NCBI RefSeq assembly: GCF_009602425.1
Contig: NW_022261837.1
Span: 1-64,000, forward strand
Reading direction: 5' to 3'
Length of the DNA stretch: 64,000 nt
Origin: Actinia tenebrosa
Lineage: Eukaryota > Cnidaria > Anthozoa > Actiniaria > Actiniidae
Below, piece after piece: positions 30,606 through 41,838 of this stretch (the stretch's first letter is position 1; the number at the start of each line of letters is the position of its first letter). A model generated the notes under the pieces. The model was not told the origin of the DNA and searched no databases. It saw nothing but the letters and a program-made list of their open reading frames with translations. The position numbers and the translations under genes were made by a program.

Positions 30606-32830
30606 TACGCCTGACATTGTGAGCAACTGCTATAGGCATCATATATACTGTAGTAGTATTCGTTCAATACATGAGTGAATGTCTAATCGCAATCGAATCA
30701 AATTCTTCACACGAACAATTACATAATTTGGACATTTTCAACAAAACACAGAGAATTACGTATTTATCTGTTATCAACTCGACGAAGTGTTCACCGCCAC
30801 GTTTCTCCTACGCCATAGCCACCGGATGCCGAATCCACTCCGCCATAGAGTTTATGAAGTGTTTTACGTATTTCAATTGGCCAAAAATATCAGCAGTTTT
30901 ATGTCAAAGAACGCGATTATCAGTGTTTCGTTGTCAAGGGTATTCTGAACTAGTCTGAGATTTTCAGGCGACTAGACACTTTTGTGATTTTACTATATAA
31001 TATTAATTTTTGAAAATCGAGTTATCACTTTTTCTTTCCTTTTTGTACTAATTTTCCACGACGTTTTAGGTCAAGATTTTAGTCCATCTAAGAACAGCAC
31101 TTGTATTAATCTCTAATGCAAAGTTAGATCATTAGATATAGATTGTGTTATATTATTCTTACCTTTATAGAAACCAGCATTTGACGGCTCAGCTCTTGGG
31201 TTATCTTTTAGTTATCTGTTAAAACAAATAGACATGGTTCAGTTTAGAAATATATGCTACGATGTTGGGCCAAGTAACACGTACCCTAAGTTAATAGATG
31301 CGCTAATGCTTCTATTTATTATTTATAACGTGTGAAAATAAATATAACCTTGTTTTCTTTGCATTGATATAATGCCATTTATATTATTGTTCTTGTTTTC
31401 GTCTGCCTGGGTCGTAAGAGGCCACTAGAATAGCCAATTTAACAATTTATTGTCATATACTAGTAGGAATGTAATGAATTTGTGCCTCTAGAGCCTTTGT
31501 TCTACTTTTAAAATGATTTACGAGTCGCTATCTTTGAATAGTAAGCAATGACAGAGCATTCAAGATAAAGATTTGGCATTGACTATATTATCAGTTCTCT
31601 AAAGGGGGTTTCAGTTGTCAAACCACGATAAAGATTTTCTATGATTCATCTTTAATATTTTTTTTCCACATGCCTATTCTCTTTCTGCTGAAAACTATAT
31701 TTACTATTCTTTTCTTGAGAGTGCTTTCCACTAGCCCTGTGTCTTGAACAATCCACTGCTTTCAGTGTGTTTATCTGCCTTCGTATCTAAAATACCCCAT
31801 AAAAAGCCAAGACTCGTGGAAAAAATTTCATTCCTACGGTTATGACTAGCCCGTGGAAAACATAAGTTCCTTTGTTTTCTACTTATAAGATCCCTTAGTT
31901 CAATAAATCAATAGTTTGCCTTATATTTTTACCTTATTCCCACTCCAGATAGCAATATTATGGTTGAGTTGTTATTCCATATCTCTTGTTTTGATTTCTG
32001 TCGTCACCTTTTAGCCCGAGCCGTTTTAAAAAAGCTAAGGTTAATAGGCCTACCATACAGGGCGTTCTTGAATCTATAGGGTTATCCCTTTTCTTTCTTC
32101 TATTCTATAACCGTTTTTCCTTCCAATCAAATCTGCTTTGATAATGTGCACTAATATCTTAGTTCTTTAGTGTTTTATCGAAGTCGACATCTCTGTCCCC
32201 CTGCATCAGATATGTACTTCCTAACACCTCCTTCTCACTGTCATGTCTGTTGATTATTGTCACTGACCCGTGATGTTAATATTTGCCGAGCTTTTAGCCA
32301 TGAGTTATCTCTGACTTCTTATCAACCACTCTAACATCTACTCTCTCAGTAGAAACCACACCAAAACAAATACAAAATGATCAGTTCAATTATTCGTGAT
32401 TCTTGAAGATTCGTTCTCAGAAATCACGCGTTGGAATGCTTTTCTTTTTATATTTGTCGAGTGTCTAAGATTTGACTTTCTGGCTGCTCCATTAGGTACG
32501 CATTAGTATGTTAAGACAAGCTTGCCACTTGGCCTATAGATTCCTTTTAGGAAATATATATAAATGAAATTATTTTAACTTGTGCTATCAAATTTTGGTT
32601 CTTAATGAAATTGCCTTGTTATTGATTGAATTTACATAGTGACATTTCCGACCCCAACAGAAAGCACACGGCTAAATGTCTTCCTTTAATACCCAACCAA
32701 CTGTATCTCAACTTAAACTTAACGCTAATGTAAGAGATCTTAAAGGAGTCTTTCCCTTAATCATCATTAATGGTCTCTCACAAGTGGTCCATGTTTTTTT
32801 AGCGAAAAAGGTGAAAACGGGTCGACTTAC
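30606..32830. other. Spacer upstream of the GPCR
   Basis: AT-rich sequence. The 95-aa frame at 30671-30958 has no recognisable motif. The only structured item is the possible noncoding exon at 31163-31215. Confidence 0.4.
31163..31215 (-). other. Possible noncoding (5' UTR) exon
   Basis: A 53-nt segment on the minus strand sits between a strong acceptor (ATTTGTTTTAACAG) and a strong donor (AAAG|GTAAGAATAA). All three frames hit a stop near its start, so it cannot be an internal coding exon. It lies upstream of the GPCR and could be one of its 5' UTR exons. Confidence 0.3.
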
Positions 32831-32948
32831 TTGTGTTGGCTTGTCTGGATGAGGAAGCTGTAGGCATATACCTAACACTGTCCACATCTATGCGAAAAAC
32901 AGTGCGCTTTGGAGCAAAATCTCCATCGGTTTCACCCGGGAGAAAATA
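32831..32948 (-). CDS. Candidate coding exon of an unrecognised minus-strand gene
   Basis: On the minus strand, acceptor CTGTTATATTCAG and donor ACAA|GTAAGTCG enclose 118 nt, open in one frame (incoming phase 0, outgoing phase 1) and richer in G+C than the flanks. It encodes 39 residues beginning YFLPGETDGDFAPKR and containing TVFRIDVDSVRYMPT. It looks like real coding sequence, but I do not recognise the family. It could be spliced after 45637-45702 and 51698-51743, whose phases agree. Confidence 0.5.
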
Positions 32949-34427
32949 CTGAATATAACAGGTGTATTGCACTTCTTTTTTATCATAAAGTCTGGTATTG
33001 GTTGGCTGGTGTGAATTGGAGATTAATTATGAAAAACCACGGCACTCTGCTTATGTATTTACTGCTTGATCATAGCATGAACAGCTAAAAGCAAAACATG
33101 TACATACGGCGTGTTTTCTTTATGCTTGGCTGACTAAATATACATTGATATTAGCCCACGTTGTCTAGCTTTCTTTTAATCTTAAAATATAAATAGGTTC
33201 TATGGGCTGACATTTATAAACCCTGTTTTATTGTAAGATTAAATAGCTCTCCGCTTTCCTAAGACGTGCTTGCTTAAAGAGATTGAATTAAAAAGGAAAA
33301 CTTTAACGCTTGGTACCGATAAACACCCCGAGGCTGAAAATATAGTATTCAATAGGAATTTATTTAATTACGTCAAATTTTTTTCGGCACATAAAAATCT
33401 TTCTTTGATTTCTTGAAACAAGTGATTTCGTCAGAAAGCCTAAAGGCTCCGACAATATATATCATTTTACCTATATTGCCCGGAGAAGACTTGTATAATG
33501 GTACTTTTATCGACAATCTTGTCAGAAGATTTAGGATGTATAACAACAGATCAATCTTGCTTTTCGGTAAAATGATCTCTCTTAGCCTACTCGCGTGATT
33601 CTTAGTTTAAATGCTTTGACAGAATCTTCACTTCAGCTCGTCAGCCTCTCCATTGTTCCACGGGGACCCCAAGCTGCGGAGAATATACTTAGTCTTAGAT
33701 AAACCTGGAGAAGTAACCGCAAAAGGAGGGGTTTTTCTCAGGTAATAAATACGTGTTAAGTCTTAATAAACACAGTGTTTAAATTTATCAGTTCCAAAAC
33801 TAGTCGATTTTGTAACCCCGAAAATGAAGTAGTTTTCCCCTTAAGTAACAGTTCTGTAATGTATCTTGAAGGAAACATTTACTACTATTTTCCATTGAGT
33901 GACGCATTCTAGCATGTGCTTTTACATAGACCAATTTTTAATATAACTATCTGACTGGTAGAAAAGGATGCGGTTATGTTATTACAAAATATAACAGTTA
34001 ATTGAAATGAATTGTGGATTTATGCTCGACTTTCAAAACAATGACGACTCGAAAATCAACCCCAGGGATGATATGCTATTGTAAAATAATAATGCTCGCA
34101 TGATATTTTAACGTGGCTGTGTTTGTTGGCTGATGTCAAAATTGGAACCTAGAGGGACATGGTGATCCTAACATATAGGAATGAGAGAAATGGTTAACGT
34201 GTGTTAGATTTTAAGGCTCCCTGCGAATATGACTTATTGCCAAGTATGATTAGTAACAGGTTGTCAAAGGAGAGAAGTGGTTAAAGATAGAAGAAGCCCT
34301 GTCAGAAAGAAAGAAAGAATGAAAGAAAGAAAAATGAATGAAGGAAAAAATGAATGAATGAAAGAAAAACGGGAGTATGTTAAAAGCTACTATAAAACAC
34401 AAATTAAGAATAAAAATTAAGAGGAAG

Positions 34428-34472
<45 letters not shown>
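34428..34472 (+). repeat. Poly(A) run of 45, preceded by GAAA-rich simple sequence
   Basis: An uninterrupted 45-A run follows GAAAGAAAGAAAGAATG-type sequence at 34304-34370. No SINE or LINE body is recognisable upstream, so it is listed as simple repeat. Confidence 0.85.
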
Positions 34473-34474
<2 letters not shown>

Positions 34475-35056
34475 AGTAGTAAGACGGGAATATGAAAATA
34501 AGATATTTGTAACTATAGTACTTTTAAGGTCCCAAAACTAGGCTACTGCTTACACTATTTTTTAAAAGTTTTTCTTAAAGGTAAACTTCGCCATGCGATC
34601 GGTAACACCACCTGACCCACACTGAAAATATTTAGTGGTCGGTAAAACGAGAAGCCGCAGAAAACCTTTTAGTAGAAGACCGTAATTCCCAACTTTTTTT
34701 TCTTAAAAAGCGTGTGTCGATTGAAATACTTGAAGTTCTTATTTATAGCTATCCGCTTACTAGCAACACTTGTCTGATATTACTGTTAGTTGTTTGCAAT
34801 ACTTGAAAAGTGCACGTAGCTCATTAACTAAAAGATTCCTGTACACACTTTACGTTTCGAAGAACTGCATTGTTCCAAGCAGAGGAAAAAAGATGAACAC
34901 GGGTATTTTAAGAAAAGCAGGTCTTAACTCTACAGTAGGTTCTTGTCATGTTTTGTCGTGTTACATGGTATACGTCGATAGAACTTGCCCGAGCCAACAG
35001 CGAGCGAGTGAGCATGTTTCTAGTATTGCGTGCCATAGGGGCTAAAATTTCTCTAA

Positions 35057-35231
35057 AGCCCCGTTTACACTAGCGATTTTTGCTGCGATTTTTGCTGCGA
35101 TTTTTGTGCGTTTTTGTCCATAATAAATAATGGTAAAGAGATTTCCCTAGACGAATGTCTCTTTTGAAGAAGGAAAATTCCCGAAAATTGCCACAAAAAT
35201 CGCCGCAAAAATCGCCAGTGTAAACGGGGCT
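35057..35231. mobile_element. MITE, 175 bp, TAA target duplication (PIF/Harbinger-like)
   Basis: The ends AGCCCCGTTTACACTAGCGA and TCGCCAGTGTAAACGGGGCT are near-perfect inverted copies, and the inner TTTTTGCTGCGATTTTTG / CAAAAATCGCCGCAAAAAT also pair. TAA lies at both edges (35054-35056 and 35232-35234). Three-base TAA/TTA duplications are typical of PIF/Harbinger elements. Confidence 0.8.
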
Positions 35232-35257
35232 TAACAGAAGTTAGCTTAAAAGTCCTG

Positions 35258-35595
35258 CGTAATAAGTAAATTACGAGCCTTAGATGAAACGACTGAAGAA
35301 GAGTGCCATACAAGCCTTTCACGACTTCAAGTCGCGTAAAAAGTGAGCCAGCTCAACTAGAAACTGTGGACAGCTGTTTCGGCCTGTATTGGGCCTCGTC
35401 AGCACAGTGTATCTAGTGAGCTGGCAATCCCACGAAAAAGTAGTACTAGATAGATGTGGCAGTGCGCCGTGTGGGATGGGCTCGGATATCAAATAAGAAC
35501 ATGCGTAATAAGTAAATTACGAGCCTTAGATGAAACGACTGAAGAAGTCTTCAGTCGTTTCATCTAAGGCTCGTAATTTACTTATTACGCATGTT
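35258..35595 (-). mobile_element. Retrozyme-like insertion: tandem units, hammerhead ribozyme, 13-bp TSD
   Basis: The segment is flanked by the direct duplication CTTAAAAGTCCTG (35245-35257 and 35596-35608). Inside, CGTAATAAGTAAATTACGAG starts at 35258 and again at 35504, so there is one complete 246-bp unit and about 44 bp of a second. The last ~47 bp are an inverted copy of that second partial unit. The full unit carries a type I hammerhead on the minus strand (35347-35425). No open frame. Known: non-autonomous retroelements of short tandem units with type I hammerheads (retrozymes) occur in plants and animals, and Penelope-like elements carry the same ribozymes. Inferred: a single retrotransposed copy, sense on the minus strand, with a 5' inversion. 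Confidence 0.75.
35347..35425 (-). ncRNA. Type I hammerhead ribozyme
   Basis: On the minus strand: stem I 5' side GCCAGCTCACTAG...ACTGTG; core CTGACGA; stem II GGCC with loop CAATACA and GGCC; core GAAA; a one-base-pair stem III (C-AGCT-G); cleavage triplet GTC; then the stem I 3' side CACAGT...CTAG...GAGCTGGC. All conserved core positions of CUGANGA and GAAA are present. The predicted cut follows the GTC (between plus positions 35369 and 35368). Stem I pairs over about 19 bp with small internal loops. The very short stem III is the form expected to act best as a dimer. Confidence 0.8.
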
Positions 35596-35599
35596 CTTA
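35494..35599. repeat. Perfect hairpin, 51-bp arms and 4-nt loop
   Basis: Arms at 35494-35544 and 35549-35599 are exact reverse complements around the loop AAGT. The right arm runs four bases into the right target duplication, which is where the insertion joins host sequence. Confidence 0.85.
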
Positions 35600-35608
35600 A
35601 AAGTCCTG

Positions 35609-38299
35609 GTTGCTTGTGGGCATATAGGTGGAAGTAGATAGCCATATTGTACTGCATAATTCAGTGTATTTAAGAGTGAAAAGTTTTCTCTTTGTACACA
35701 TGTAGGCGTAGCGTATAGCAGTCATGGTAAAAAAATGATAATGTCATAATACCTGTTTCTATAGGATAGAAAATGGTTGATTTTTAAGAGTGAGGTGCTC
35801 TTTTCGTGCACACTTAGACGTATTTCAGTCCTATAGAGTGGTAGGTGGTGCATATGGCATGATAGTGTGATAGTTGTTTAGATCTAGAAAATGGTCTGTC
35901 AGGTTTATTTGTCAGGTGTGTGGTCACCCCTGTGGTTGGTTCCTTTGCATAACTCTTTAGTCTACTTTAGAATGTTTCGGGAAGAGCTTCGAAAATACAC
36001 CCGTTTCAAATAACAACACATATCAAATTTACGGCTTGTCCAAAGCTAAAAAAATTCCTTTTAAAAACTACGATTTTAAAAACGCTTTACATCACGTACC
36101 TTCTTTGCCCACGATATGGGAAGTTGAAAAAGACGTTTTTTCCCCCGAATATCAAATTTAGTTTGATGAGAGTAAAAAAGAAACCTTTTAAAAGCCTTTT
36201 AGAGGCTTATGACTTGAAAACCGTGGAGCACTAGAAGCTCAAAAGGCACTTTGGACTTTTATGGTTTTATATATACCTACATGGTATATTTGACGCTTGC
36301 TTTAACTTCTTTGTCACAGTTCACTATTTTTATCTCCAAAAAAATNCGTTAAAAAATCAGTCATTGTTTCTAAAACTAGAGCTATTATAGGTGATTCGCT
36401 TTTTATTGAAAGTAAATGACAATCAGAAGTTGACACGTACACAAAAAAACTGTATTGTCAACGTTTTAAATTTTGAATATTATGTGACAAGCTTTCATTT
36501 TTAGAGATAATCAATATATACACCAATAAACTTTTATATGCACAAATAAACTTTTGTAAAGTTTTTTTCGATTAATTTTGCATGCATTTCAGTTGTATAA
36601 ATTTATTAGCTATGTTAGATCCATAGTTAAAAGAACTATTAACTATGGCTACTCCAAGTCGTTATTTTTAGGCGAATATTGCATATCTTTAATATTGCTT
36701 TTTTTTTTCTCATGACAATGAAGGTGATTTTATATCTGATATAGATTCGTCTTCATTTGCATAAACTTTAACTTGGATTTTCTCTATCAAACTTGGTTCA
36801 TTTCGTAAAGAATTCAGTACAATATTTTTATTTTTATTTTAATATCTTTAATATCTTTAATATTGCTGGAAATATTGGTACTTCACTCATCCTGTCAGTG
36901 TTATTTGTAAGATAAGTACTATACTTCCGGTTTGACTTTATAGTTCACTATTATTGATAATCTATTAAGTCCTATACTAATGAGTTTTTTTTTGCCGCAT
37001 TTCATTCTTGCTCCTGTTTTTTAATATAGTTTCTTTTTTGTACGATCTCGTGTATAATGATAGTTCGATTAAGGTACTTGGACTGTTTCAGAGTGGGAAA
37101 AAAATTTTCAATTTTTGGTCAATCCCTAACTGCTACTGTAATAGTTAAATACGTTTTTCATGGACTTAAGTCGATACTTCAAAGCAATGCGAAATAAAAA
37201 AGCCNAAAACTTCGTATCTATGGAAGCCATTTTGATTGAAATATGAGAGAAATTTATACGACTTGACCTTTCTGGGTACAGAGTGTTGACAAACACGGCT
37301 AGCGGTTAGGAGATACCTTAAAGTGCTACTATGACGAAAATCGCTCAAACTTGGATTCAGCTGAAACTTCCTAAGAATACTCTTTAAAGGTCCAATAATC
37401 ACTGTATGAAGTGTTTTCTCGATATTCAGTACGAAAGTATGATATTTTTACGATTATGTTTTGGAGTCTGTGACGTCATACACTCAACATCAAACATTGC
37501 TACATATATTTCTTTGTATATAAATCCTTAATTTATTTTATTCCTATGAAGCCCAAAGGGTGGCTAATGTTCTTATTTCACATTACTTGTGACTATAATT
37601 TATATTTTGGGGTGTTTGGGTATTTCTTTCTCCCTTTACTACTGATATTTTGATCATAAACTACAGCTATGATATAAAAGAAAAAACTAGTGTTTATGCG
37701 TCCGATTTGACTCGGCTGTGCCACTCTTATCAAATTCATTGACCATCAGTTAGGCTTAGGGTATATTGCAACTGAACACATAACTTTGATCAAAGGCATG
37801 TTTTACAAATACAAACTTCTGCACGACGCAAGGAGAGTTCGCCCATATACTTACAGACTGTAGATGCCCCCTTTCCGAATCTATACATTTAAAGTTTGTA
37901 CCAAAAGACTGTAGTTTGTTAGCGGCCTTATCTTTATCGACTGAATAGAATTTTGTACATATATACATCGCATGTTAATGTCATTTCACCTGAGCATCAG
38001 TAGGGCTGGGGGTGATATACTTATATACTTATAATTCGTCAGCATTCCTCAGTCGTATTGGCTGGAGGGCTTAATAATCATTATATCTTATTTCTGAGCG
38101 CAAATGAATCGTAAAATAGTCTTCTTCATTAGATGTAATCTAATGTCTTTTTGCGGAATTAATTAGAATTGATGGCTATCATAATCCGCGTTAACTTTAA
38201 TGTGTTTGTGCGTGAAAAACAGCACTAAAATTGACGAATGCTACACCGGAGTGGGAAAACTGAAGGAAGGAGAGAGAAAGGACTAAAAAAGGGGGAAAC
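35609..38299. other. Noncoding AT-rich stretch
   Basis: I see no gene. A 54-nt minus-strand segment at 37855-37908 is open with a GTAAGTATAT donor, but its acceptor is weak and it is not called. Two Ns are present (36345 and 37205). Confidence 0.4.
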
Positions 38300-38305
38300 A
38301 TTTAA

Positions 38306-38326
38306 AAAAAAGAGTGAGAGAGAGAA

Positions 38327-38369
<43 letters not shown>

Positions 38370-38375
38370 CAGAAA
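38306..38375 (+). repeat. GA-rich microsatellite
   Basis: (GA)n with GAAA interruptions, embedded in a purine-rich tract that extends to about 38450. Confidence 0.8.
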
Positions 38376-39804
38376 CAACGGAAAAACTAGAGTAGAGAGA
38401 GAAGGGAGAACCAGGAAAGAAGAAAAGGGAGGAGAGACAAGAATGGCTTAAAAAAAAAAAATAAACAGGAATATTTAAATGCCTGTTACGCTCACACTGA
38501 GTCTCTTCTTAATAAAAGTAAACCTTGGTATAAGCACTTCAATATCTTGGCAAATTTAAGTTATTCAGCGGGATTCTTTTTCTTCGATCTTTCCTCTATT
38601 AACCAGCCTTGTGCTCAGTTTCTTCCGCAATACCAAAAAAGCGTTATCCCTAAAACTGGAAGTTGTTTGGCTACAAGAAAGGAGCGCAGATGTTATGATG
38701 TCATAATAGATACCGGGGAAAAAATGGTTGTTCTTTAGTGCTAAGTACACAGCCATTATCGCAATATATTTGTGTCATTCTTGAAACACACTAGTTATAA
38801 ATAGGCTTTCAAAAGTGCTATGGCTTTAGGTTATCGAATAACATTAGAGGCTACACAAAACACTTCCTTTCTGATAGATACCATCCAAGTGGTGTCATAT
38901 GTCTTAATAATCGTTAATGATTCGAAATTTATCTATTTTTGATTGGTTTCCATTTGGATAAACCGCTAAAAGCGATCAATAAGAATTCAGGATCACCCGC
39001 GCATCATACTTGAATTGGTCACGTTAAAACTGCTTTTTTTTGAAGCATTCATAAGACGATTTTCTTGTCATTCATTAGTAGAGCTGTCTCGGTTTTCCCA
39101 CTTGAGTGAAAAAAAGAAAAAAACGCGTAGGTTCTAATGACAGTTATTATTATTTTTGTTAGATTTTAACTAAAGCTGTCAATCACGATAAAAATTACGG
39201 CGTTGGGCCGCACGATTTCTCCATTTTTTCTCTCGGTTCTTAAAGTTGCTCAAAATCGACTCCAAGCAAAGTAAATATTTCAGTGCTAATTTAAAAATAG
39301 TCTCTGCGTGCTGATATTACCGCTCCATACCGATTTACTCTTTTTCCTAGCGGTGTCCTTGTCTTGACGAAAAAAAATATAGTTGTGTAGATAAAGCCCA
39401 CGTAAATCATAAATCAACAATATACGAATGCGGGGACCTACAAAAATAGCTTTTTCTCATTGGCTCTCTATCTAGGGTACTTTTTAAAAATTCTGTTCAC
39501 TTGGTTTTCATACATAGATCACGCAAATTATTTGTTTAATTATTAATGCATAATAACTATATGTATATTTTAATATACATCCATCCATATGTAATGAACA
39601 AATATCATAGGTTGGTATTTTCCAACGCGGGAACCTAGTCATTAGATCTTTATCTTGTTATATTGTAACATTATTCAACTCTCAAACTCGGATAATGTTG
39701 AAACAAATATAGCGTCGTATTTCCAGTCTTTCTTAGGGTGAATTGGTTAAAATACTGACGAAATGCTACAAAAGAATTATGCTGTTACGAAATATGCGGT
39801 GTAA

Positions 39805-39977
39805 TACACCGAATCGAAATATGGCGACCAATTTGAATAACTATTGTTCTGCACTGACTAGCGACTGACTAGCCTCCTATACATGTGAAAATGCTTTTAT
39901 GTTTCCACGTGAACACGAGGCTAGTCAGCGCAGAACAATAGTCATTCAAATTGGTCGCCATATTTCGATTCGGTGTA
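39805..39977. mobile_element. MITE with long TIRs (TACACCGAATCGAAATATGG family), copy 1
   Basis: TACACCGAATCGAAATATGG at the left is matched in reverse by CCATATTTCGATTCGGTGTA at the right. The pairing continues through CGACCAATTTGAAT and AACTATTGTTCTGC, leaving a short centre with CACGTGAACACGAGG. TA lies at both edges. A second copy, interrupted by another element, is at 43318-43602. Confidence 0.8.
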
Positions 39978-39983
39978 TACTGA

Positions 39984-40039
39984 TAGTTCCTTTGACAGAT
40001 GGCGCAGGGAAACTTCCAGGGAACTGTGAAAGGAACTAT
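39984..40039. mobile_element. 56-bp internally deleted MITE: two termini joined
   Basis: TAGTTCCTTTGACAGATGGC at one end and CAGGGAACTGTGAAAGGAACTA at the other correspond to the two termini of the larger family at 41339 and 57773, with nearly all of the interior missing. Confidence 0.5.
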
Positions 40040-40093
40040 TATGCAATCACTTTTTTTAACATTCAGATAACTCAGAGAACTTCAATATAGTGT

Positions 40094-40400
40094 TATACAG
40101 TCCTTTGACTAAACGTTGTCGTTTGATCGGCTTCATCCCTACGTGCCTAGACCGAAAAGGATCATGGTGATAATTTATTCACAGTTACTAGCTGCCGCAT
40201 ATGTTATCTAACACGTCTTGAGCTCGCTTTTTTCGATCCCATTTAATTTGCTAAAACCATGCCTCGAGCATACGGCGAAGATTTAAACTGGCGAGCAGTT
40301 TGGATGACGCAAGTTCTGGGTAATTTACCCGTTATCCTTTTCGGTCTAGGCGCGTAGGGATGATCCGATCAACGACAACGTTTAGTCAAAGGATTGTATA
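40094..40400 (+). mobile_element. Non-autonomous Tc1/mariner-like element keeping a truncated transposase start
   Basis: TIRs of about 65 bp: TATACAGTCCTTTGACTAAA at the left and TTTAGTCAAAGGATTGTATA at the right, both continuing into GGTCTAG / CTAGACC blocks. TA flanks. Inside, 40259-40357 encodes 32 residues starting MPRAYGEDLNWRAVWM. This resembles the N-terminal helix-turn-helix region of IS630/Tc1-type transposases common in cnidarian genomes. The frame then runs straight into the right TIR, so the catalytic part is deleted. Confidence 0.7.
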
Positions 40401-40469
40401 CGAATGTGCTTGTGCGTAGCTTCCTGTTCGTTTCCACAAAATCTGCGCGTCATTATATTATTATTTTCC

Positions 40470-40693
40470 CCGCTCATGGCGGAATTCTTAAACAAACTGT
40501 TTCATGCCCCGCCGCATTTGCAGCACTGATCCAACAATATTCCAATCATACTAGTTTAGTTTGTTATTATACCTATATCATTTTTTTCCCCCGCTCATGG
40601 CGGAATTCTTAAACAAACTGTTTCATGCCCAGCCGCATTTGAAGCACTGATCCAACAATATCCCAATCATACTAGTTTAGTTTGTTATTATAG
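40470..40693 (+). repeat. Recent tandem duplication, 121-bp period
   Basis: CGCTCATGGCGGAATTCTTA begins at 40471 and again at 40592. The units differ at only a few positions (for example CCCGCCGCATTTGCAG versus CCAGCCGCATTTGAAG). Confidence 0.9.
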
Positions 40694-41338
40694 ACTAATT
40701 TGATTTATAGTCGGCAGTGGGTTCTTCATCAGACCTTCATGATTTTGATGTTCGGTATGTTTTGAAGGAGGCTTCGTTAACAATAAATTGGCTCATGCGG
40801 GGGCTTTGATAGATATTTTCTAGAGTTAACTCATTATCTGCTTTTGTTTATGGATATTTATAATCTTTATGCCAAATTATTTGAAACTACGAACATCATG
40901 AATATAGATTGCTTATAGTGTTGTTAGCGATAGTATTGTATCTCTACTAGATAGGTAAAGGCCTGGTAAATTATTATATTTGTCCTATTAATCTTTATCT
41001 TGTTATTCGCCCCTCCATTAATTCACCTGTTATCTGTGTCAAAGATCTTCAGCCCCAATTGAAGAATGCATTGTTGTTAATAAGACTGGTTTTCATCTCA
41101 TATGTCTTAAGGATGTTTTGACTATTGTTTTGTATAGGATTCATTACTAAAAGTAGGAGGCAGCCTCAAGATCCATTTTTAAAAGATATCAGCTTCTAAT
41201 ATTCAGTAAAGGTCTTGTAGTTTATCATTTATCTTATTTGTAATGCACGTGTCTCATCTGTGGAGGAAGGGAATTAGTTTTTCGGCTCTTTAAGGCAGAG
41301 TTCATGTGCAAAGACAATTCTTTGAATCAATGCCGCAA

Positions 41339-41557
41339 TTGTCCCTTTCACAGTTCCCTGCGCCATCATGAAAGGTAGCCGCGCTTTTACATCGAAGCGA
41401 GACGAACGGCGAGCTTGCAATGACAGAGATATTTTCTAACACCTTGAACAATTATTATTCACACGTCTCTATCATTGCAAGCTCACCGTTCGTCTCGCTT
41501 CAATGCAAAGGCACGGCTACCTTTCAAGATGGTGCAGGGAACTGTCAAGGGGATTAT
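41339..41557. mobile_element. Long-TIR MITE (CACAGTTCCCTGCGCCAT family), copy 1
   Basis: TIRs of about 95 bp: CACAGTTCCCTGCGCCATC then GAAAGGTAGCCG... and CGAGACGAACGG, mirrored at the right by CCGTTCGTCTCGCTTC, CACGGCTACCTTTC and ATGGTGCAGGGAACTG. The centre is about 40 bp of AT-rich sequence. Copy 2 is at 57773-57989. Confidence 0.85.
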
Positions 41558-41609
41558 TACATTGTGCCAAAATAAAATGTATATCCGACCAGAAATCATG
41601 CCATATCAT

Positions 41610-41838
41610 CATCTGCGCATGCGAAAAATAGACGTGCCGGTGTAAATTCCAAAGTCTGCGTTTTGGCTTTCCACGCTAAAACGATAGGCACCCGCTTTCA
41701 AATGTGTCCACTCTGAAGCGCATTTTCAAATAAATGCGTTTTTAATCGTTTTTTAGTGTTGAGTCGCGCAAGGGCAAAACCCATCACAAAGTATGCGTTT
41801 TCAAACGAAAAAAGGCATTAGTGTGGGCGGGGTCTTAC
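41610..41838. mobile_element. Degenerate MITE-like element
   Basis: GGTGTAAATTCCAAAGTCTGCG near the left and TAGTGTGGGCGGGGTCTTA at the right bracket repeated GCGTTTTCAAA / TGCGTTTTTAA motifs. The ends pair only weakly, so the limits are approximate. Confidence 0.4.

Noticed and set aside
30671-30958. 95-aa frame upstream of the GPCR
   Set aside because: No recognisable domain; probably chance.
37855-37908. Minus-strand 54-nt open segment with a GTAAGTATAT donor
   Set aside because: The acceptor lacks a pyrimidine tract. Phase-compatible with the candidate gene but not convincing.
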